Counted from the stretch's first letter, positions 25,084 to 33,913 are shown. The stretch is 64,000 bases of DNA from DASPJR01 sp035628505 (GCA_035628505.1 DASPJR010000114.1:50482-114481), one strand, 5' to 3'. Program-made: numbers and translations. Notes: generated by a model from the letters alone, not told the origin.

Positions 25084-25351
25084 CAGTGACGCGTGCTCCC
25101 AGGTTTCGCCAGGCAGAACGGCGCCATTGGCGATGCGGTTGTAACGTTATGATTACACCGAGCCGCGCGTCGCCGGGCGTCACGATGCCACGGAGCTCCA
25201 CTGAATAGAGACACTGATTTGAAACGAAAGCGAGGGATGTGCTCGATTAAACTGTGAGTGAAAGCAGGCGCTTCAGACAAATATTTTCATAGAAAATCGC
25301 GCCGCACGAGCTTCGCGGCGCGATGGGTGTACATATGACACTAAGACAATG

Positions 25352-25615
25352 TTAAAAGAGTTCTTCGACGAGCTTGGCCAGGGCCTGGAGGTTTTTTTCG
25401 GCCACGATCTTTTCGACGCGTGCTGCATTAGCACCCAGCGCGAGCAGCGCTGTCTTCGCGCTCTCCCATTTGCGCTTTGCTTTCGCGCCATCGGTCTCGA
25501 GGTAAAGATCCGAGACGATCTCACCGAGCTTCTGGCTGGAGATGTCGTCCTTGTTTTCGTAGTAGCGCTTGATGATGCCCTTCTGGTAGGCGGTATGGAA
25601 TTGACCCTTTGCCAC
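25352..25615 (-). CDS. Small conserved helical protein of unknown function
   Basis: An 87-residue protein starting with GTG (MAKGQFHTAYQKGIIKRYYE). It is predicted mostly helical, charged and without cysteine or membrane segments. I recall similar short proteins in PVC-type genomes, but no function is known to me. GGGAGA lies 9 bases upstream, which supports the start. It sits between a propeller gene and the parS region, so it may mark the edge of an origin-linked block. Confidence 0.65.
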   Translation of the reverse strand: MAKGQFHTAYQKGIIKRYYENKDDISSQKLGEIVSDLYLETDGAKAKRKWESAKTALLALGANAARVEKIVAEKNLQALAKLVEELF

Positions 25616-25733
25616 TGAAGCAGTTCTCCCTTGTCTAATGATTATCGGACACCCGCGAGTCTAACACATTTTGCTCTTGGTCAAGATGTATCGGCATAGT
25701 TCCGAAACACATGAACACCCTAATGAAAGCCAA

Positions 25734-25749
25734 TGTTCCACGTGGAACA
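25734..25749. promoter_or_regulatory. parS centromere site (perfect palindrome)
   Basis: TGTTCCACGTGGAACA is a perfect 16-base palindrome matching the conserved chromosomal parS sequence bound by ParB. It lies 920 bases upstream of the parB gene, in a region without genes. Confidence 0.93.
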
Positions 25750-25803
25750 ATCGATAGCAACAGCCACGACGCCGAGCTAAAGAGAGGGCAGTTTGCAAGC
25801 CGG

Positions 25804-26453
25804 ACAGGCGGTCCCCTCTCCCCTTGCGGGAGAGGGCTAGGGTGAGGGGTAAGCCCATAGGCCGTCGAGCCGTGCTGCGTCGCAGCTTGGGGTTCGACGG
25901 GCAGACTACAATACCTGAATGCTTGGACAAGAATTCTCGACGACCAGAGGCTAACCCCTCACCCTGACCCTCTCCCCCAAGGGGAGAGGGAAAACGCGTG
26001 TCCTACTTCAGCGGTTGAAGTGGTTGGACAACAATTCTGGTGTGCCGCGCAAAGCAGACAGGCCAGTTCATCAGATCAAAAGCATGCAAGCAGTACAATC
26101 GGTCCCCTCTCCCTGCGGGAGAGGGCTAGGGTGAGGGGTAAGCGTGCGCGCTCGAGCCGTGCTGCGTAGCCGCCGGGGTTCGCCGGCAGACTACAATACC
26201 CTGAGTGCTTGGACAAGAATTCTCGACGACCAGAGGCTAACCCCTCACCCTGACCCTCTCCCCCAAGGGGAGAGGGAAAACGCATGTTCTACTCCAGCGG
26301 TTGAAGTGGTTGGACAACAATTCTGGTGTGCCGCGCAAAGCAGATAGGCCAGTTCTTCAGATCTAACGCGTGCAAGCCGGACAACCGGTCCCCTCTCCCC
26401 TTGTGGGAGAGGGCTAGGGTGAGGGGTAAGCCGTGGGCGTTCGAGACGTGCGG
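25804..26453. repeat. Tandem array of about 290-base units, each holding a MITE-like inverted repeat (family B)
   Basis: Units begin GTCCCCTCTCCC at 25811, 26102 and 26388, giving periods of 291 and 286 bases; the third is cut short after about 65 bases. In each full unit a left arm of about 44 bases (AGAGGGCTAGGGTGAGGGGT) pairs with a right arm (ACCCCTCACCCTGACCCTCT; right arm of unit 1 at 25949-25994) across some 95 bases. A GGACAAGAATTC/GGACAACAATTC pair lies further on. There are no flanking transposase genes. The 1053-base stretch from 25616 to 26668 contains this array, parS, a parS-like site and a hairpin, and no gene. Confidence 0.85.
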
Positions 26454-26525
26454 CATGAACGTATCCAAAGCTTATTTCGCATTATCCTTCCCTAGGCCGC
26501 GGCGCTAACTTTAGTTCGCGAAATC

Positions 26526-26545
26526 GTGCGAACTAAAGTTCGCAC
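26526..26545. repeat. Palindromic hairpin upstream of parB
   Basis: GTGCGAACTAAAGTTCGCAC folds into a 9-base-pair stem (GTGCGAACT/AGTTCGCAC) with a two-base gap. A related CTTTAGTTCGCG lies just before it. It resembles a common REP-type sequence. Confidence 0.6.
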
Positions 26546-26569
26546 CACAAACACCCGAATCTCCCCCTA

Positions 26570-26585
26570 CGTTCCACATGGAACA
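26570..26585. promoter_or_regulatory. Second, imperfect parS-like site before parB
   Basis: CGTTCCACATGGAACA differs from the perfect parS at 25734 in two positions (1 and 9). It lies 83 bases upstream of the parB start, where ParB could bind and autoregulate. Confidence 0.6.
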
Positions 26586-26668
26586 TAAATCCGCGAAAAC
26601 TATTGTTGACTTCGCCGTGAAGCGTTGAAAGATGGCCTTCGGCCTCAGCATTCGGAGAAAACTGCAAA

Positions 26669-27658
26669 ATGGACGCACCGAAACCCAAGCGCGGACTCAG
26701 CGCACTCTTGGCCACAACCACCCAGGCGCCCCAGCCGCCAGTTATCATTAACGCGCCACCGCCGGGTGCGCCGATGGTTTCCGCCATGGCGGAAAAACCC
26801 TCCACTGCAGGAACTCAGAACGTCATTACCAATGCCGAGATTCCGCTGAGTGCCATCCGGCCAAATCCAACCCAGCCGCGTACAAACTTTGATCCCGAAG
26901 CGTTAGCGGAGCTCGCAGCCTCCATCAAAGCACGCGGTGTCATACAGCCGCTCGTGCTGCGGCAGCTCAAACCGGAAGAGATCAGCGGCGAACTGAAATA
27001 TGAGCTGATCGCCGGCGAACGCCGCTGGCGCGCATCTCAAATAGCCGGTTTGAAGACGGTTCCAGCGGTCGTCAAGCATGGCTATGATGCGCGCGAAATC
27101 CTGCTTGTCTCATTAGTCGAAAATCTGCAGCGCGACGATCTGAATCCGATCGAAGAAGCCATCGCGTACCAGCGCCTGGCCAGCACGTTTAATCTGACGC
27201 ATGACCAGATCGCTGAAGGCGTCGGTAAGAACCGCGCGACGGTCAGCAACATGATTCGCGTGCTGGATCTGCCCAGCACGGTCCAGGACGCCATTCGCGA
27301 AAAGAAGCTTTCACTCGGTCACGCCAAGATTCTCCTGGGCGTCCCGGACGCCAAGCTGCAGGCTCAGCTCGCATCAAAAGTACAGGGTGAAAACCTGACC
27401 GTGCGCGATCTGGAAAAGCTCATCGCCTGGGAGTCCGCCAGCTCCAAGCTTCCGGTGAAATCGAGCCCGTCTCGCGAGAAAGGCAGCCGCAATACCCGGG
27501 TCGCTCCGCCGCATCTTCAGGAAGCCGAGAACCAGCTGCGCGAACACTTCGGTACGCGCGTCTCGATTGAGGAGGGCCTGCGCAAAGGCCGCATCATCAT
27601 CGAGTTCTACTCAGTAGAAGACTTCGAGAGAATTACGAAACTCATGAATTTGAAGTAA
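26669..27658 (+). CDS. parB: Chromosome partitioning protein ParB
   Basis: A 329-residue ParB/Spo0J protein, a CTP-dependent clamp that spreads from parS and drives origin segregation. The N-terminal CTPase region has NPTQPRTNFDPEALAELAAS and the GERRWRAS box at residues 116-123, followed by SLVENLQRDDLNPIEEAIAY. A helix-turn-helix follows (LTHDQIAEGVGKNRATVSNM). The C-terminal dimer domain ends in RKGRIIIEFYSVEDFERI. The first 50 residues are a proline-rich linker starting PKPKRGLSALL, the ParA-contact type of N-terminus. No parA lies next to it. Confidence 0.97.
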   Translation: MDAPKPKRGLSALLATTTQAPQPPVIINAPPPGAPMVSAMAEKPSTAGTQNVITNAEIPLSAIRPNPTQPRTNFDPEALAELAASIKARGVIQPLVLRQLKPEEISGELKYELIAGERRWRASQIAGLKTVPAVVKHGYDAREILLVSLVENLQRDDLNPIEEAIAYQRLASTFNLTHDQIAEGVGKNRATVSNMIRVLDLPSTVQDAIREKKLSLGHAKILLGVPDAKLQAQLASKVQGENLTVRDLEKLIAWESASSKLPVKSSPSREKGSRNTRVAPPHLQEAENQLREHFGTRVSIEEGLRKGRIIIEFYSVEDFERITKLMNLK

Positions 27659-27876
27659 ACCGACGCATCCTAACAAACACAGAAGTAGGATGAGGCCGGT
27701 TGGACGAGTCATCACATCGTGCAAGTTTTTACAGACTGTTGAGTTTGCAAAGTGCTTGTCCAGAAATTGCTTGCAGGAAAAAAAGAAAATCACTACAAAC
27801 GTCCGCATTAATTGATGCGCTCAAGCGTCATGGCGTATGCCATCGGTTTGACTGGCATCTAAAGAAGGAGATTTCC

Positions 27877-28326
27877 ATGAGTAGCGAAACCCTTTCGCTG
27901 AGCGACAAGCTCGCCAGAGGTGCACGCGTGATTCTGCTTGGCGGCATCGCCGTGATTCTCGCCCTGATCGTCGTGAGTCCGCGCGGCAGCTCGACCGATC
28001 CGCTTTCAATTCCAAGAGCGCACGCGGACATCTCGGCGGCGCCCGGTTATCTGATGCTGACGATGAACACCGGCGCCAACAGCAAGCTCTATATCAACGA
28101 CACCAACAAGCAGGTCATCTGTGTTTACGAAGTCACCGGTGACAAGCTGCGCCTGGTCAGCGCCCGCAAGTACGATTACGACAGCACCATCTTTGACATG
28201 AGCATTCCGATGGCGGGCAAGGTTCCCGAAGGCGGAAACGGCCTGAACCGCGAGCAGACCAAAGCCTATGGAGAAACCATCAAGAAGGGCTTTGAAGATT
28301 TCCAGAAGCGCAACAAGCTGAACTGA
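27877..28326 (+). CDS. Small membrane-anchored protein, paralogue of the next gene
   Basis: A 149-residue protein. One N-terminal membrane segment (ARVILLGGIAVILALIVVSP) precedes an external domain with GYLMLTMNTGANSKLYINDT, VICVYEVTGDKLRLVSARKY and an acidic end. The ATG at 27877 has AAGGAG at 27865-27870 and is preferred to an upstream start whose extra 59 residues look non-coding. The domain core is shared with the gene that follows 33 bases later (same VYxxxGxKxxLVxAR pattern). I do not recognise the family. Confidence 0.75.
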   Translation: MSSETLSLSDKLARGARVILLGGIAVILALIVVSPRGSSTDPLSIPRAHADISAAPGYLMLTMNTGANSKLYINDTNKQVICVYEVTGDKLRLVSARKYDYDSTIFDMSIPMAGKVPEGGNGLNREQTKAYGETIKKGFEDFQKRNKLN

Positions 28327-28359
28327 CACTCGAACCTGACGCATTTGCGGAGAGACATC

Positions 28360-28737
28360 ATGAAAGAAACCAATAACGCCTGGACAATCAATGCGCTTCT
28401 GGCCGTGATTCTTGTGCTGCTCTGTGCGGTTTACTTCAACGCATCGTCCAAGAGCGCCCACGCGGCGGGCGGCGGCTGGGACACCGATGGCGTAATGGCG
28501 CTGACTACCGCGGCAGACAACGAGCGGCTGATCCTCGTCGATACCAAGAAAATGAACATCATGGTCTACAAGCCGCTCGGCAATAAGTTCAATCTTGTCG
28601 GCGCGCGCAACTACGAATACGATGTCCAGATCGAGGATTCCGAAGGCACCCAGATCGAGAAGGGTAACGGCAAGACCTACATGGAAATTTTCCGCATCTA
28701 TCACGAACTCAAGAATGCGCCTGCGAAGAAACCGTAA
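28360..28737 (+). CDS. Small membrane-anchored protein, paralogue of the preceding gene
   Basis: A 125-residue protein with a membrane segment (INALLAVILVLLCAVYFN) followed by an exported domain: GVMALTTAADNERLILVDTK, NIMVYKPLGNKFNLVGARNY and EYDVQIEDSEGTQIE. This aligns by eye with the preceding protein, so the two arose by duplication. GCGGAGAG at 28347-28354 supports the ATG at 28360. The function is unknown. The two are probably co-transcribed, and the HTH/membrane gene follows after 100 bases. Confidence 0.75.
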   Translation: MKETNNAWTINALLAVILVLLCAVYFNASSKSAHAAGGGWDTDGVMALTTAADNERLILVDTKKMNIMVYKPLGNKFNLVGARNYEYDVQIEDSEGTQIEKGNGKTYMEIFRIYHELKNAPAKKP

Positions 28738-28837
28738 AGTTGAGCTCGCGCGGAAAAAGTAAGCAGTTGTAGGATTGACACGATTTGTAAAGTTCCCTAT
28801 CATTGGGAAACGATCACAAATTTCAGGGGGACGTGTA

Positions 28838-29728
28838 ATGGCTGATGGTGAATTGCTTGATGCCCGCGAAGCGATGTCGATGCTGGGCATTAATGAAAAT
28901 GAACTGCAGACTCTCGTGGCCCGCGGCGACCTCCGCGCGTTCCGCTCGGCCGGCACCATGAAGTTCCGCCGTGACGACGTGGTTTCGCTCAAGAGCGAGA
29001 AGGGCACCGAGCCGACCATTATTATTCCGGCGGCCTCGGGCGTGCGCAAATCGGCCAGCGGCATTCTGCCCGCCATTCCGAGCGGTGCGCCGAAGCCTGC
29101 TTCGCGGGTCGCCCCTGCGGTTCACGCGCCGACTGAAAGCGCCACCAGCGACATCGTTCTCGACGACATTGAATTGATGCCGACCGACGACGCGTCCGTC
29201 ACCAACCAGGTCACCGCCGCGCAGAGCGCCATCGGCAGCGACCTTGGTGGACAGACCGTGATGGAAACGGCCGCGCAGCCGAGCATCACGGGATCAATGA
29301 CGGTAGTTGACGGCAACGTCGGCGACGTCTCCACCGGACCCCAGTTGGCCGTCACCGGCTCTGGCCGCCGCGTCGCCGTTCAGGGCGCGCCGGCGATTGC
29401 AGCTCCGGCCATGAGCCGCGTGCGCGCAGCAGTCGCGCCTGGCGTCTCAATGGCAACATCGAAGCGCACGCTCGCCGTGTACCAGGCCAAGTCAGCCAGC
29501 CCGGTCTGGACGGCGCTGGCGATCATCAACACAATCATGTTCATGCTCGCCGCCAGCATCTGCGGTGTGATGATGACCCGCGGCAGCTTCGACAAGGCTT
29601 CGGGCGAACGCATCATTCCTCCGTTCCTGAATCAGAACAGCCAGTTCAAAGTTTACGAGTGGTGCTACGACGCCACGCCGGGCAATCCGAAGGACAAGAA
29701 GCCGCAGAACGAGTACGAAGGCAAGTAA
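28838..29728 (+). CDS. Excisionase-type helix-turn-helix protein with C-terminal membrane segment
   Basis: A 296-residue protein. The N-terminus LLDAREAMSMLGINENELQ with RGDLRAFRSAGTMKFRRDDV is a MerR/excisionase-type (HTH_17) fold. Residues about 60-210 are a low-complexity linker rich in A, P, S and T. One membrane helix (TALAIINTIMFMLAASICGV) lies near residue 235, followed by about 35 residues outside. A DNA-binding-like head on a membrane anchor suggests a membrane-tethered regulator or scaffold. CAGGGGGA at 28824-28831 supports the ATG at 28838. A terminator-like hairpin follows. Confidence 0.75.
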   Translation: MADGELLDAREAMSMLGINENELQTLVARGDLRAFRSAGTMKFRRDDVVSLKSEKGTEPTIIIPAASGVRKSASGILPAIPSGAPKPASRVAPAVHAPTESATSDIVLDDIELMPTDDASVTNQVTAAQSAIGSDLGGQTVMETAAQPSITGSMTVVDGNVGDVSTGPQLAVTGSGRRVAVQGAPAIAAPAMSRVRAAVAPGVSMATSKRTLAVYQAKSASPVWTALAIINTIMFMLAASICGVMMTRGSFDKASGERIIPPFLNQNSQFKVYEWCYDATPGNPKDKKPQNEYEGK

Positions 29729-29762
29729 CCGTTCATCCGGCAGACAATCACAAGAAGCAGGG

Positions 29763-29798
29763 CGGACCCTTTGGGAATTCTCAAAGGGTCCGTCTGTT
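29763..29798 (+). terminator. Rho-independent-like terminator
   Basis: CGGACCCTTTG (29763-29773) pairs perfectly with CAAAGGGTCCG (29782-29792) around an 8-base loop, followed by TCTGTTTC. It lies 34 bases after the HTH/membrane gene. Confidence 0.7.
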
Positions 29799-29899
29799 TC
29801 AAGCGTCTTTGACGTGAAATGCCGCCGCGCGCGGCTATGCTCAAGACGTTGCCACGCGCCGCTTTTCGGGGCGCAGATCGAAGTCTTAAAAGGAGTCCC

Positions 29900-31498
29900 G
29901 TGTTCGAGCGCTTCGCCGGTACTGTTCTGCTTGCCGTTCTTTTCTGTGCCGCGCTCTGCGCGCAGGAGTCCGGCGAACAGACGCTGCAACCATCCTTCCC
30001 AAACTATGCGCTTACGATTCAGCCGCAGTTGGCTGCCGGACGCGCAAGTCCGTCCGGTCCGGTCGACACCGAGATCCCGTTTTCGTGGACCCAGACGGTC
30101 GTGTTGCGTGAAGGTGCGACTAACGTTCGGCAGCTCGGAGGCTTCGATCCGGATCTGCAGTTCGTCCGCTTCGAACTTGAGCCAAAAGAGCCCGAGCATG
30201 TTCGCGTCGAGTTCGTCGACGGCCAGAACGGCTTCATGGAAGTGACCGCGCTCGGCAATCGCGGCGGAAACATCGAACAGTTCCTCTTCCGCGTGACAGC
30301 GCGCAACGTCACCAATCCAGAATACTTCACTGTCAATTACGACATTCGTGACACGAACACGCGCATTCGTGGCACGCCGCTGCTGCGCCGCTCGGCGGGC
30401 GATTTCATCAAGCCCGGCCACATCGTCAGATACGCCTGGACGCAAACGGGGTTCGGCGAGAAGCGCCCGAAAGTGGAAGCCGAATTCACCGGCCGCACCG
30501 GCGCAGCCAAAGGCATCAGCTCCAGCACGCTGACGGCGGTGCTTGCAGTGAAGGCCCAGCCGGTGGTGCTCGGGCATTATCTGATGACGGTTACGCCGCG
30601 TGACGTTCGCGGCGAGCCGCCGCGCGGCTCGACCTCCAACGGGCAAGTGTTCCGCTGCGCGTTTGGAAGCGAAAACCTTCCGCCGTTCACCGACGGCATG
30701 AGCTCCGATTCGTTCACGCCGGTTGTCGGGCAGACCATCACGCTAAAGCCCATCGCCATCGATCCGGAAACGGGCCAGAATGAATTCAGCAATACCACCT
30801 GGGATTTCGGCGATGGCACGACGGCAAGTGGAATCACTGGCGCGGTCACGCATGCGTATTCACAGCGCGGCATTTACCGCGTGACCTGCACCGTGACGGA
30901 TGAAGCGGGACTGAGCGCGACAGCCGAGGATTACATAATCGTCGGTGCCACGTTCATCACCAAGCTGAAATTCAATTACGTGAAGAACATCATACCGGAA
31001 GAAGGTGGCAGCGGACTGACCGATGAAGATTCCATGGAAGCAACGTTCAAGGGCACCGCAGCGAAGCCGGGGGATCGGATCATCGTTCTGTACAACCGCA
31101 ACCGCTTCGGACGGCGTAACGCGCTCGACGGAGAAGATGCCGACATCGTGCTGAAAGCAGGGAAGGGGTTCGAAGGCAAAACGGCCCTGGCCAGGAACGT
31201 GGAAGTGACCGGCGGCAATAATTCGGTTTCGATCAGTGTCCGCAAGGCGCACTTCAACCGCACCGCCGACCCGCGCTTCGGCCGTGCTGACTTCCGCGGT
31301 GTTTTTAAAAATCAGCGCATCGCCGTATGCGTCATTCCCGCCGATGGATCGGAGCCGCGCGTGCTCTGCTACACGGGCAACGTGACGCTGAAACTGACTG
31401 CCGGCCCGCTTGATCACACCGGCTTCTATCCCGAAGATGCAGTCAAGGGAACGGCGACAGATAAAGAGCCGAACCCGAGGCGGCAGGAAATCTTCTAG
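29900..31498 (+). CDS. Secreted protein with a PKD domain
   Basis: A 532-residue exported protein read from GTG 29900, which has AAAGGAG just upstream and puts a signal peptide (FAGTVLLAVLFCAALCAQE) at the N-terminus; an earlier start would bury the leader. Near residues 275-350 is a PKD domain: WDFGDGTTASGITGAVTHAY and GIYRVTCTVTDEAGLSATAED. The N- and C-terminal parts are beta-rich without named motifs. No enzyme motif is visible; surface adhesion or carbohydrate interaction is a guess from the PKD fold. rsgA follows after 78 bases. Confidence 0.75.
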   Translation: MFERFAGTVLLAVLFCAALCAQESGEQTLQPSFPNYALTIQPQLAAGRASPSGPVDTEIPFSWTQTVVLREGATNVRQLGGFDPDLQFVRFELEPKEPEHVRVEFVDGQNGFMEVTALGNRGGNIEQFLFRVTARNVTNPEYFTVNYDIRDTNTRIRGTPLLRRSAGDFIKPGHIVRYAWTQTGFGEKRPKVEAEFTGRTGAAKGISSSTLTAVLAVKAQPVVLGHYLMTVTPRDVRGEPPRGSTSNGQVFRCAFGSENLPPFTDGMSSDSFTPVVGQTITLKPIAIDPETGQNEFSNTTWDFGDGTTASGITGAVTHAYSQRGIYRVTCTVTDEAGLSATAEDYIIVGATFITKLKFNYVKNIIPEEGGSGLTDEDSMEATFKGTAAKPGDRIIVLYNRNRFGRRNALDGEDADIVLKAGKGFEGKTALARNVEVTGGNNSVSISVRKAHFNRTADPRFGRADFRGVFKNQRIAVCVIPADGSEPRVLCYTGNVTLKLTAGPLDHTGFYPEDAVKGTATDKEPNPRRQEIF

Positions 31499-31576
31499 GC
31501 CGAAAACTCGTGCGGCCTGAGCCACGCGAATCTTGATTCTCTCATTTTCCCTTCGATCGGCAGCGGATGTTCTCCT

Positions 31577-32893
31577 ATGGGCGGCAGAAAATCTCATCAT
31601 GATCGCGACAAGGGAAAAGGCCGCGCTCAGGCCAGCAAGAAAAACGTGCGCGGCTTTGCCCGCGGCCATGGCGCGCACCATCGTCACCGCGCCGGTAAGG
31701 AAGCACCGCGTCAAATAGGCACCGGCCGCGATCGCACGACGGAGGGCACGCGCGACCGGCAGCTCATGCGCATGCATGACGACGAACTGCAGGACTTGAG
31801 CAATGCCGAAAGAAACGCGAGCGCCGGTTACAGCATCGAGGAGCTTGGAGAAGCGCAATCCTTCGGTGCAAAAATGGAAGGGACGGTGGCTGCCGGCATC
31901 GTGGTGGAGGTCCGCAAAGGAAACTTCCTGACGCTGATGCGCAGTGCTCCCGATCTGGTCTCCGACCCTGGCGCGCAGTGGAAGGAAGGCGATATCCTGC
32001 GAACGTTCGTGCGCGGAACGCTGCAGCAGTTCGATCTGGGTCTCTCGAGCCTCGTGACGCCCGGCGACGAAATCGAAGTCATCGTTCCGCCGTCGCAGGG
32101 CGAGAAGGAACTTTATCAGACGTCTCTGCACGCGATTCTGACGCGTGTTCTGCCGCGCCGCTCTGAGTTCCGCCGGCTCCATCCGTCAGGCCGCGCCATC
32201 CAGACGCTGGCGGCGAACGTGGACCGCGTTGTCATCGTCGCATCGACGGCCGAGCCCGACTTCAGGCCAGGGTTCGTTGACCGCGTGCTCGTCTGCGCCG
32301 CAGCGAGCGCGCTGCCCGCGTCGCTGGTGCTGAACAAGATCGATCTGGGCATCAAAGATTCTGATGAAGAGTTGCTGAACGTTTACCGCGGGCTGAACAT
32401 TCCCGTTTACAAAATCAGCGTCACAGACGCGCTCGCGCCGTCCGGTGATTTCCAAACGCTGCGTGCCTCGCTGGAAAATCACCGCACGCTCTTAACCGGG
32501 CACAGCGGCGTGGGGAAGTCGAGCCTGCTGCGTGCCCTGGCGCCGGAGCTCAGCACGGACATCGTGCGAACGGGTGAAGTCTCAACGCAGACGGGGAAGG
32601 GGACTCACACGACCACCCACGCGCGGCTCTTCAAGCTGGATCTCGGCGGCGGGCGAACGGCGGAGCTCGTCGATACTCCGGGCGTGCGCGAGTTTACTCC
32701 GGCAGATACAGACCGGCAGAACCTGTGGGCGTGGTTCCCTGAAATCGCAAAGCTGAACGGCCAGTGCGCGTTTGGCGACTGCACCCACACGATCGAAAAG
32801 AATTGTGCGGTGCTCGCCGCCGTCGAGCGCGGCGAGATCCACCCGCGCCGCCACCAGAGCTACGTCCGGATTTATCAGACGCTGCCGATGTAA
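31577..32893 (+). CDS. rsgA: Ribosome small-subunit biogenesis GTPase RsgA
   Basis: A 438-residue circularly permuted GTPase that matures the 30S subunit. G4 (LVLNKIDLG) precedes G1 (GHSGVGKSS, about residues 308-316) and G3 (VDTPGVREF), the permuted order diagnostic of RsgA. The C-terminal zinc knuckle reads CAFGDCTHTIEKNC. The OB-fold region precedes the GTPase core. Typical length is about 300-350; the extra 60-90 N-terminal residues are rich in H, R, G and K (GFARGHGAHHRHRAGK), like the extended versions with an rRNA-binding tail. Its stop is followed directly by the gluQ region. Confidence 0.95.
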   Translation: MGGRKSHHDRDKGKGRAQASKKNVRGFARGHGAHHRHRAGKEAPRQIGTGRDRTTEGTRDRQLMRMHDDELQDLSNAERNASAGYSIEELGEAQSFGAKMEGTVAAGIVVEVRKGNFLTLMRSAPDLVSDPGAQWKEGDILRTFVRGTLQQFDLGLSSLVTPGDEIEVIVPPSQGEKELYQTSLHAILTRVLPRRSEFRRLHPSGRAIQTLAANVDRVVIVASTAEPDFRPGFVDRVLVCAAASALPASLVLNKIDLGIKDSDEELLNVYRGLNIPVYKISVTDALAPSGDFQTLRASLENHRTLLTGHSGVGKSSLLRALAPELSTDIVRTGEVSTQTGKGTHTTTHARLFKLDLGGGRTAELVDTPGVREFTPADTDRQNLWAWFPEIAKLNGQCAFGDCTHTIEKNCAVLAAVERGEIHPRRHQSYVRIYQTLPM

Positions 32894-32908
32894 GTGGGTC
32901 CGCTGACA

Positions 32909-33913
32909 ATGATCATCTCGCGACTTGCGCCGTCGCCGACGGGTGTTCTGCATCTCGGGAACGTACGGACGTTTCTGTGGGCGTGGCTTTCAGCGCGCAG
33001 CCAGGGCGGGCGCATGATCATGCGCATCGAAGATCTTGAAACGCGCGCGCGCCCCGGAGTGATTGAGAAAATCCTCGATGACCTTGCCTGGATGGGCTTC
33101 GATTGGGACGAAGGACCCCGCTACGACGCGTCCAGTAGCACAATGGTAAATATGTGTGCCACCGGCGGCAGTGCGATAGTCGGGCAGACGTCCTACATCC
33201 AGAGCGAACGCCGCACGTACTACGAAACCATTCATGACAAACTGCTGCGTTCTAACGCGATCTATCCCTGCGTCTGCACCCGCGCCGACATCGCGGCAGC
33301 GCAGAGCGCTCCGCATGAAGGCGATGTCGAGCCGCGCTATCCCGGAACGTGCCGCGGCCGGTTTGCCAATGCCGCCGAAGCCGAAGCGTTCGCTGGAAAG
33401 CCGCCGGCCTGGCGGCTGAATGTGACGCCGGGAGAAATTGCATTCAGCGATCTGCTCTACGGTGCGCAGCGCATTGACGTTCAGGCGAGCGTCGGCGATG
33501 TCGTCATCGCCAAAGCGCCGGACAATCCGGCGTACCAGCTCGCGGTTGTGGCCGATGACATTGCCATGGGCGTGACAGAAGTCGTGCGCGGAGACGATCT
33601 GATTCCGAGCACGGCGCGGCAGATTCTGATTTATCAGGCGCTCGGTGAGCGACTCCCGCGTTACGGCCACGTTCCGCTCGTTGTCGGTCCCGATGGCAAG
33701 CGTCTGGCCAAGCGCCACGGTGACGCGCGCATCGCCAGCTTTCGCGAACGCGGCGTGAAGCCCGAGCGCATTATTGGAACGCTCGCGCGCTGGTCTGGCC
33801 TGCCGTGCGACGCAGACGCAATGCCCCGCGATCTGCTGCCGCTCTGGTCGTGGAAGAACGTGTCACGGGAGCGGGTGATACTCACGCCGCAGAAACTGGC
33901 GGAGCTAAACTGA
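32909..33913 (+). CDS. gluQ: Glutamyl-Q tRNA(Asp) synthetase
   Basis: A 334-residue truncated class I synthetase relative that attaches glutamate to queuosine in tRNA-Asp. The catalytic HxGx motif reads LAPSPTGVLHLGN, and LAKRHGD replaces KMSKS. A zinc site reads YPCVCTRAD with YPGTCRGR downstream, a GluQ-RS mark. The anticodon-binding domain of GluRS is absent. About 20 extra residues (ASSSTMVNMCATGGSAIVGQ) stand between DEGPRYD and YIQSER, where most relatives have a short link. I prefer ATG 32909 over GTG 32894, which directly follows the rsgA stop. Confidence 0.9.
   Translation: MIISRLAPSPTGVLHLGNVRTFLWAWLSARSQGGRMIMRIEDLETRARPGVIEKILDDLAWMGFDWDEGPRYDASSSTMVNMCATGGSAIVGQTSYIQSERRTYYETIHDKLLRSNAIYPCVCTRADIAAAQSAPHEGDVEPRYPGTCRGRFANAAEAEAFAGKPPAWRLNVTPGEIAFSDLLYGAQRIDVQASVGDVVIAKAPDNPAYQLAVVADDIAMGVTEVVRGDDLIPSTARQILIYQALGERLPRYGHVPLVVGPDGKRLAKRHGDARIASFRERGVKPERIIGTLARWSGLPCDADAMPRDLLPLWSWKNVSRERVILTPQKLAELN

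Noticed and set aside
25804..26453. CRISPR-like array
   Set aside because: Units are about 290 bases with an internal inverted repeat and no short direct repeats with unique spacers. No cas genes are near.
28006..32182. Minus-strand frames at 28006-29076, 29492-30646 and 30860-32182
   Set aside because: All are antisense to good plus-strand genes (HTH, PKD, RsgA) and have no recognisable domain.
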